The notes beneath the pieces were generated by a model. It searched no databases, was not told where the DNA came from, and saw only the letters and a program-made list of their open reading frames with translations. Shown in pieces: positions 59,993 to 64,000 of a stretch of 64,000 nucleotides of DNA. The stretch's first letter is position 1. Each line of letters begins with the position of its first letter. A program made the position numbers and the translations under genes. The stretch is from Nitrospiraceae bacterium. Its GTDB lineage: Bacteria; Nitrospirota; Nitrospiria; Nitrospirales; Nitrospiraceae. The stretch covers positions 372,001 to 436,000 of the forward strand of contig JAHBWI010000004.1 in assembly GCA_019637075.1 (NCBI GenBank). The letters are read 5' to 3'.

Positions 59993-61621
59993 ATGAATCG
60001 ATTCTGGCGCGGCGGAGAATTGTTCGTCTGGTTGACGGCCTCGGGCGTCGCGGTCAGCCTGCTGATGGTCGGAGGAATGTTGGCTCTCATCATGGTCCAC
60101 GGCTTAGGTCAATTTTGGCCGGCACCGCTGCAGGAAGTCACCTTAAAGAACCGTCAGATTCTCATCGGCGAGGCCATCGGCCAGGAGCGAATGCCGGGTT
60201 CCGTGACCGCGGAACACCCGGAAGGGCTCCGACGCATTCGCTTCAAGGTCGGCAATCGCGATACATTCGGCACAGATTTCCGGTGGGCCAACGAGACGGA
60301 TATCGAGTCACGCGCCACCCCCGGCGACCTAGTTTTCGTCGAACGCCGGGAGTGGGGACCGGCCTACGGCAGAGTTCAGGGTCTCACCCATCGGGAAGCG
60401 GGTGACATCCCGATCGTTGAAGACTGGCCTCAGATCCTTGCTCATCTCGCCTCCGCCACGGAGTTGCGACATCGCATCGAGCGCATCGAACGGGAAGATA
60501 TCGGCGAGATCAATCAGCGTATCGAGGCCGCGAGCCTTCAGCGCCGGGCCCTTTCTTCGGAAATGGCCGGGACGCCACATGCAGAGACACAAGATCGGGC
60601 ACTGGCCGGTCGGATGGCCGAACTCGAGCACGAGTATCAGGTGAAAACGGGAGAGCTGGAGGACCTACACCGACGTGCCGACAACGAACACCTCCTCCTC
60701 AGTCTGTCCAACGGGAAACGGATCAGCATCCCGCTCTCGCAGATCGTCTCGCTCATGCGTCCGAACGAGATGAATGGGCTCGACAAAACCAAGGCCTATC
60801 TCGGCAACCTCTGGACGTTCCTCTCCGGCGAGCCTCGTGAGGCCAATACGGAGGGGGGCATTTTCCCGGCCATCTTCGGCACGGTGTTAATGGTCTTTCT
60901 CATGACGCTGGCGGTGATGCCATTCGGCGTGATGGCGGCGATCTACCTTCGGGAGTATGCCAAGCAAGGGGTGATGGTGAGGCTGGTGCGGATCGCGGTG
61001 AATAATTTGGCCGGCGTCCCCTCCATCGTATTCGGGGTGTTCGGACTCGCATTCTTCATCTACGCGTTGGGAGGATCGATCGACCGCTGGCTGTTCCCGG
61101 AATCTCTTCCCAACCCGACCTTCGGCACAGGCGGAATTCTCTGGGCCTCCCTCACATTGGCCCTGTTGACGGTGCCGGTCGTCATCGTTGCGACGGAGGA
61201 AGGCCTGTCGGCCGTCCCTCGGGATTTTCGGGAAGGCTCAGTCGGGCTCGGCGCAACCCGTTTTGAAACGATTTGGCACGTCATCCTCCCCTGTGCGTTG
61301 CCGGGTATCCTGACGGGATTGATTTTGGCCATGGCACGAGCGGCCGGTGAAGTCGCTCCCTTGATGCTGACAGGTGTCGTGAAACTGGCGCCGTCACTCC
61401 CGCTCGACGATCACTTTCCGTTCCTCCATCTCGATCGGAAATTCATGCATCTCGGATTCCACATTTATGACGTCGGGTTTCAGTCACCCAACGTCGAAGC
61501 CGCGAAACCGATGGTGTATATGACAACGCTTGTCTTGATCGTGGTGGTCATCACGTTGAATTGTGTGGCGGTCGTGTTGCGCAACCGCTTGCGTAAGCGC
61601 TATGCCGGCTCGGCAGTCTGA
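59993..61621 (+). CDS. pstA: Phosphate ABC transporter permease with coiled-coil insertion
   Basis: 542 residues versus about 280-300 in ordinary PstA. One N-terminal membrane helix ([20 protein letters not shown]), then about 250 periplasmic residues including a coiled coil near 155-230 ([37 protein letters not shown]), then the permease core from about residue 293 ([19 protein letters not shown]) with the [20 protein letters not shown] loop. Starts 9 bp after pstC. Its insertion may pack against the PstC insertion. Confidence 0.93.
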   Translation: MNRFWRGGELFVWLTASGVAVSLLMVGGMLALIMVHGLGQFWPAPLQEVTLKNRQILIGEAIGQERMPGSVTAEHPEGLRRIRFKVGNRDTFGTDFRWANETDIESRATPGDLVFVERREWGPAYGRVQGLTHREAGDIPIVEDWPQILAHLASATELRHRIERIEREDIGEINQRIEAASLQRRALSSEMAGTPHAETQDRALAGRMAELEHEYQVKTGELEDLHRRADNEHLLLSLSNGKRISIPLSQIVSLMRPNEMNGLDKTKAYLGNLWTFLSGEPREANTEGGIFPAIFGTVLMVFLMTLAVMPFGVMAAIYLREYAKQGVMVRLVRIAVNNLAGVPSIVFGVFGLAFFIYALGGSIDRWLFPESLPNPTFGTGGILWASLTLALLTVPVVIVATEEGLSAVPRDFREGSVGLGATRFETIWHVILPCALPGILTGLILAMARAAGEVAPLMLTGVVKLAPSLPLDDHFPFLHLDRKFMHLGFHIYDVGFQSPNVEAAKPMVYMTTLVLIVVVITLNCVAVVLRNRLRKRYAGSAV

Positions 61622-61640
61622 CATGTTGGAGGACCCGCAC

Positions 61641-62504
61641 ATGGAACAAGGATCCAGTACACTCCCGGGCGTCAGCCCGGACATCTCGGCCCGGGCCAAA
61701 GCGCCTTCCCTCCGCCCTTCCGTCGACAAGACCCCCTTGCCGCAACCCGCGAGCAGCAAAATGCAGGTCCGAACCCTGGACTTTTTCTACGGCAAGGCGC
61801 AAGCCCTCTTCAAGGTGAACCTCACGATCCGCAAGAATTCGGTGACGGCATTCATCGGGCCGTCCGGCTGCGGAAAATCGACGCTCCTACGTTGCCTGAA
61901 TAGGATGAACGATCTCGTAGAAGGCGCGAGAGCCGTTGGCCGCGTGGAGCTGGACGGGACCGACATTTACAGCCCGCACATCGACGTCACGGACCTTCGC
62001 AAACGGGTCGGCATGGTGTTCCAAAAATCCAATCCATTTCCCAAATCCATCTATGACAACGTCGCCTACGGTCCGCGTTTGCATGGAACCAAGAGTCGCG
62101 CGACACTGGACCACCTGGTACAGACAAGCTTGCAAGGCGCAGGCTTGTGGGAGGAGGTCAAGGATCGATTGGCGCAGAGCGCCCTTGGCCTCTCCGGCGG
62201 GCAGCAGCAGCGTCTGTGTATCGCACGGGCGCTTGCTGTTCAGCCGGAAGTCATTCTAATGGATGAGCCCTGTTCGGCCCTGGATCCGATCGCCACGGGC
62301 AGGATCGAAGAACTCATCTTTACCTTGAAGGATCGTTACACGGTCGTGATCGTCACCCACAGCATGCAACAGGCGGCGAGAGTCTCGGACCAGTGCGGCT
62401 TCTTCCTCATGGGCGAATTGGTGGAGTTCGGCGATACCAAATCGATCTTCACCATGCCGAAGGACAAGCGGACGGAAGACTACATCACCGGGCGGTTCGG
62501 GTAG
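61641..62504 (+). CDS. pstB: Phosphate ABC transporter ATP-binding protein
   Basis: 287 residues from the ATG at 61641 (GGAGG upstream). The first 40 residues are a disordered Ser/Pro-rich extension not usual in the family. The core has GPSGCGKST (Walker A), [32 protein letters not shown] (signature plus), VILMDEP (Walker B), SALDPIATG and [13 protein letters not shown]. Drives PstCA. Short gap to pstA and phoU. Confidence 0.96.
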   Translation: MEQGSSTLPGVSPDISARAKAPSLRPSVDKTPLPQPASSKMQVRTLDFFYGKAQALFKVNLTIRKNSVTAFIGPSGCGKSTLLRCLNRMNDLVEGARAVGRVELDGTDIYSPHIDVTDLRKRVGMVFQKSNPFPKSIYDNVAYGPRLHGTKSRATLDHLVQTSLQGAGLWEEVKDRLAQSALGLSGGQQQRLCIARALAVQPEVILMDEPCSALDPIATGRIEELIFTLKDRYTVVIVTHSMQQAARVSDQCGFFLMGELVEFGDTKSIFTMPKDKRTEDYITGRFG

Positions 62505-62526
62505 GATTCACAAGGAGGCCGTGCCC

Positions 62527-63195
62527 ATGCAGCGACATTTCGATCACGACCTGGCCCAGTTGAAAGACCATCTTCTTCGAATGGGCGCCATGGTGGAGCA
62601 TCAAATTCAGCGGGCCCTGGAGTCCCTGGTCGAGCGCGATTCCGACACCGCCATTTCGGTCATCGAGCGTGACCATGAGGTCAACGCTCTGGACGTCGAA
62701 ATCGACGACACTTGCATCAAGCTGCTGGCCACTCAGCAACCCACCGCGCGGGATCTTCGCTTCGTCAGCACCGCCATGAAGATTTCCTCTGAGCTCGAGC
62801 GCATGGGAGACCTGGCGGACAACATCGCCCAACGCGCGCTCGAGCTGAACGGGGAACCGCAACTCAAGCCCTATATCGACATTCCCAGGATGGCGAATTG
62901 GACGATGCGGATGGTCAAGGAATGCTTGGACGCCTTCGTCAATTCCGACCCCGTCCTTGCGCGAAAAGTCTGCGTGGACGACGATGTCGTCGACAGCATC
63001 AATGAACAGTTGTTTCGGGAACTGCTCTCCTTTATGCTGGAGAACCCGGCGACGATCACCAGAGCGATCCGGCTCACGTTTGTGGCCAAATCCCTCGAGC
63101 GAATCGCCGATCACGCCACCAACATCGCCGAACTCGTGGTGTATATGGTGGAGGGGAAAAACATCCGGCACGTTGCTCCGTCCGCGCCGCTCTGA
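62527..63195 (+). CDS. phoU: Phosphate uptake regulator PhoU
   Basis: 222 residues: two PhoU three-helix repeats (about 12-100 and 118-205) with the metal-binding motifs ERMGDLADNIAQRA and LERIADHATNIAELV. PhoU damps Pst transport and, in many bacteria, phosphate-sensor signalling. I use the ATG at 62527 over a GTG at 62521 because AAGGAGG is too close to the latter. Its usual partner PhoR is not visible here. Confidence 0.95.
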   Translation: MQRHFDHDLAQLKDHLLRMGAMVEHQIQRALESLVERDSDTAISVIERDHEVNALDVEIDDTCIKLLATQQPTARDLRFVSTAMKISSELERMGDLADNIAQRALELNGEPQLKPYIDIPRMANWTMRMVKECLDAFVNSDPVLARKVCVDDDVVDSINEQLFRELLSFMLENPATITRAIRLTFVAKSLERIADHATNIAELVVYMVEGKNIRHVAPSAPL

Positions 63196-63202
63196 CTGAC
63201 GC

Positions 63203-64000
63203 ATGCCCAAGCTGGCCGTCCTCGACATCGGAACCAACTCCATCCACATGGTGCTGGCCGAGGTCCAACCCGACTATTCCTATAAAATCCTCGACCGCTT
63301 CAAGGACATGACCCGTCTGGGAGACGGCGTCTTTACCACCAAGCGCCTCTCGGATCAGGCCATGACGCGAGGGCTGGACGTGATCAAAACTCTGGTCACC
63401 CTTGCCCGCAACAAGGGCTATGAACGCATCGAAGCGGTCGCAACCAGCGCGGTCCGTGAAGCCCGCAACGGCGGAGAATTCCTCGATCATGTGGCTCAAC
63501 AGACCGGTCTCGTGGTTCGCGTCATCACCGGCGCGGAAGAAGCACGACTCATATTTCTCGGCGTTCAGAACAGTGTGGCATTGCCGGACCAGCCCACGTT
63601 GATTATCGACGTCGGCGGCGGCTCTGTGGAGCTGATCGTCGGGAATCGGGAGAAGATCAACCACGCCCGCAGTCTGAAGCTCGGCGCGATCCGGATGAAA
63701 GATTTGTATCTGCTCAAGACTCCGCCGTCGAAATCCATGTTGCGCGAGTTGGAAGAGGCCGTCGATCGACAACTCAAGGCGGCGCTTGGCCCCTACAAGA
63801 GCAAACGCATCGAGAGCGTGATCGCCACCTCCGGCATGGCGGCCAACCTAGCGGAGGTCATTTACCTCCAGCGCGCCGGACGCCCCCTGCCGCAGCTGAA
63901 CCTGGCCACGGTCACGGTGAAGGAAATTGTCTCGGTCGAAAAGCGGCTGGCCGACGCGCCCTTGAAGGCCAGGTTGGATATCCCAGGGCTTGACCCCAAA
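63203..64000 (+). CDS. ppx: Exopolyphosphatase / Ppx-GppA family, 3' end outside the window
   Basis: 266 codons visible. The ASKHA ATPase fold is evident: N-terminal LAVLDIGTNSIHMVLAEV, the AVATSAVREARNG strand, EEARLIFLGV, IDVGGGSVELIVG (the second phosphate loop) and SGMAANLAEVIYL. It hydrolyses polyphosphate or pppGpp. Seven bp after phoU, the last visible gene of the pst operon. Interesting beside a decayed ppk1. Confidence 0.93.
   Translation, partial: MPKLAVLDIGTNSIHMVLAEVQPDYSYKILDRFKDMTRLGDGVFTTKRLSDQAMTRGLDVIKTLVTLARNKGYERIEAVATSAVREARNGGEFLDHVAQQTGLVVRVITGAEEARLIFLGVQNSVALPDQPTLIIDVGGGSVELIVGNREKINHARSLKLGAIRMKDLYLLKTPPSKSMLRELEEAVDRQLKAALGPYKSKRIESVIATSGMAANLAEVIYLQRAGRPLPQLNLATVTVKEIVSVEKRLADAPLKARLDIPGLDPK

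Noticed and set aside
1-64000. tRNA, rRNA, CRISPR arrays, insertion sequences
   Set aside because: No cloverleaf, rRNA-like stretch, repeat-spacer array, transposase or terminal inverted repeat was noticed on either strand.

Overview
The window reads as a chromosomal segment of a Nitrospira-like bacterium (phylum Nitrospirota). This is an inference from overall protein character, high GC with dense minus-strand housekeeping operons, small CxxC/CxxC zinc-ribbon proteins and a citrate synthase/fumarase/FAD-NADP oxidoreductase neighbourhood. It was not tested by any search. No rRNA, tRNA, CRISPR array, insertion sequence or prophage was seen.

Region 1 (1-8.8 kb) is mixed metabolism: Rieske ferredoxin and Mrp ATPase, a membrane fatty-acid desaturase, a bifunctional PutA, a short-chain reductase joined to bioD, and thiE. 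Region 2 (8.8-22 kb) is a long minus-strand housekeeping run: clpC (with its own promoter and terminator), then tsaD, hflX, nth, yicC, gmk, rpoZ, coaBC, a TPR protein, aroQ, efp, accB, accC and thiE. hflX appears to start at an ATT codon. Region 3 (22-42.3 kb) holds nadK, an FAD/NADP oxidoreductase, fumC, hsp20, citrate synthase, rnd, a J-domain protein, malic enzyme, a membrane-fused spermidine-synthase-like protein, a DUF255/aldo-keto reductase fusion and pal. Two very small genes here (27024-27113, 37642-37812) have good promoters and ribosome binding sites.

Region 4 (42.4-64 kb) is the most interesting part, a phosphate-acquisition island. It contains a PstS-like protein, two paralogous porin operons each with lipoproteins, three Slp-family lipoproteins, a TPR protein, psiE, a decayed ppk1 remnant, and pstS-pstC-pstA-pstB-phoU-ppx. 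Upstream of at least nine transcription units lie half-sites of the type GTTACA, GTAACA or TTAACA, repeated at exactly 11 bp, the geometry of a PhoB box. No ordinary phoB or phoR is present in the window. Instead the island encodes two unusual OmpR/PhoB-type regulators: one whose receiver has lost most of its phosphorylation residues, and one with no receiver at all. Both have phased boxes in front of them.

Together this suggests a phosphate-starvation regulon with outer-membrane uptake (porins), periplasmic capture (PstS proteins), inner-membrane import (PstCAB with unusually large periplasmic insertions), PhoU/Ppx, and possible feed-forward control by phosphorylation-independent regulators. 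The regulatory model is inference; the box pattern and receiver defects are visible directly.
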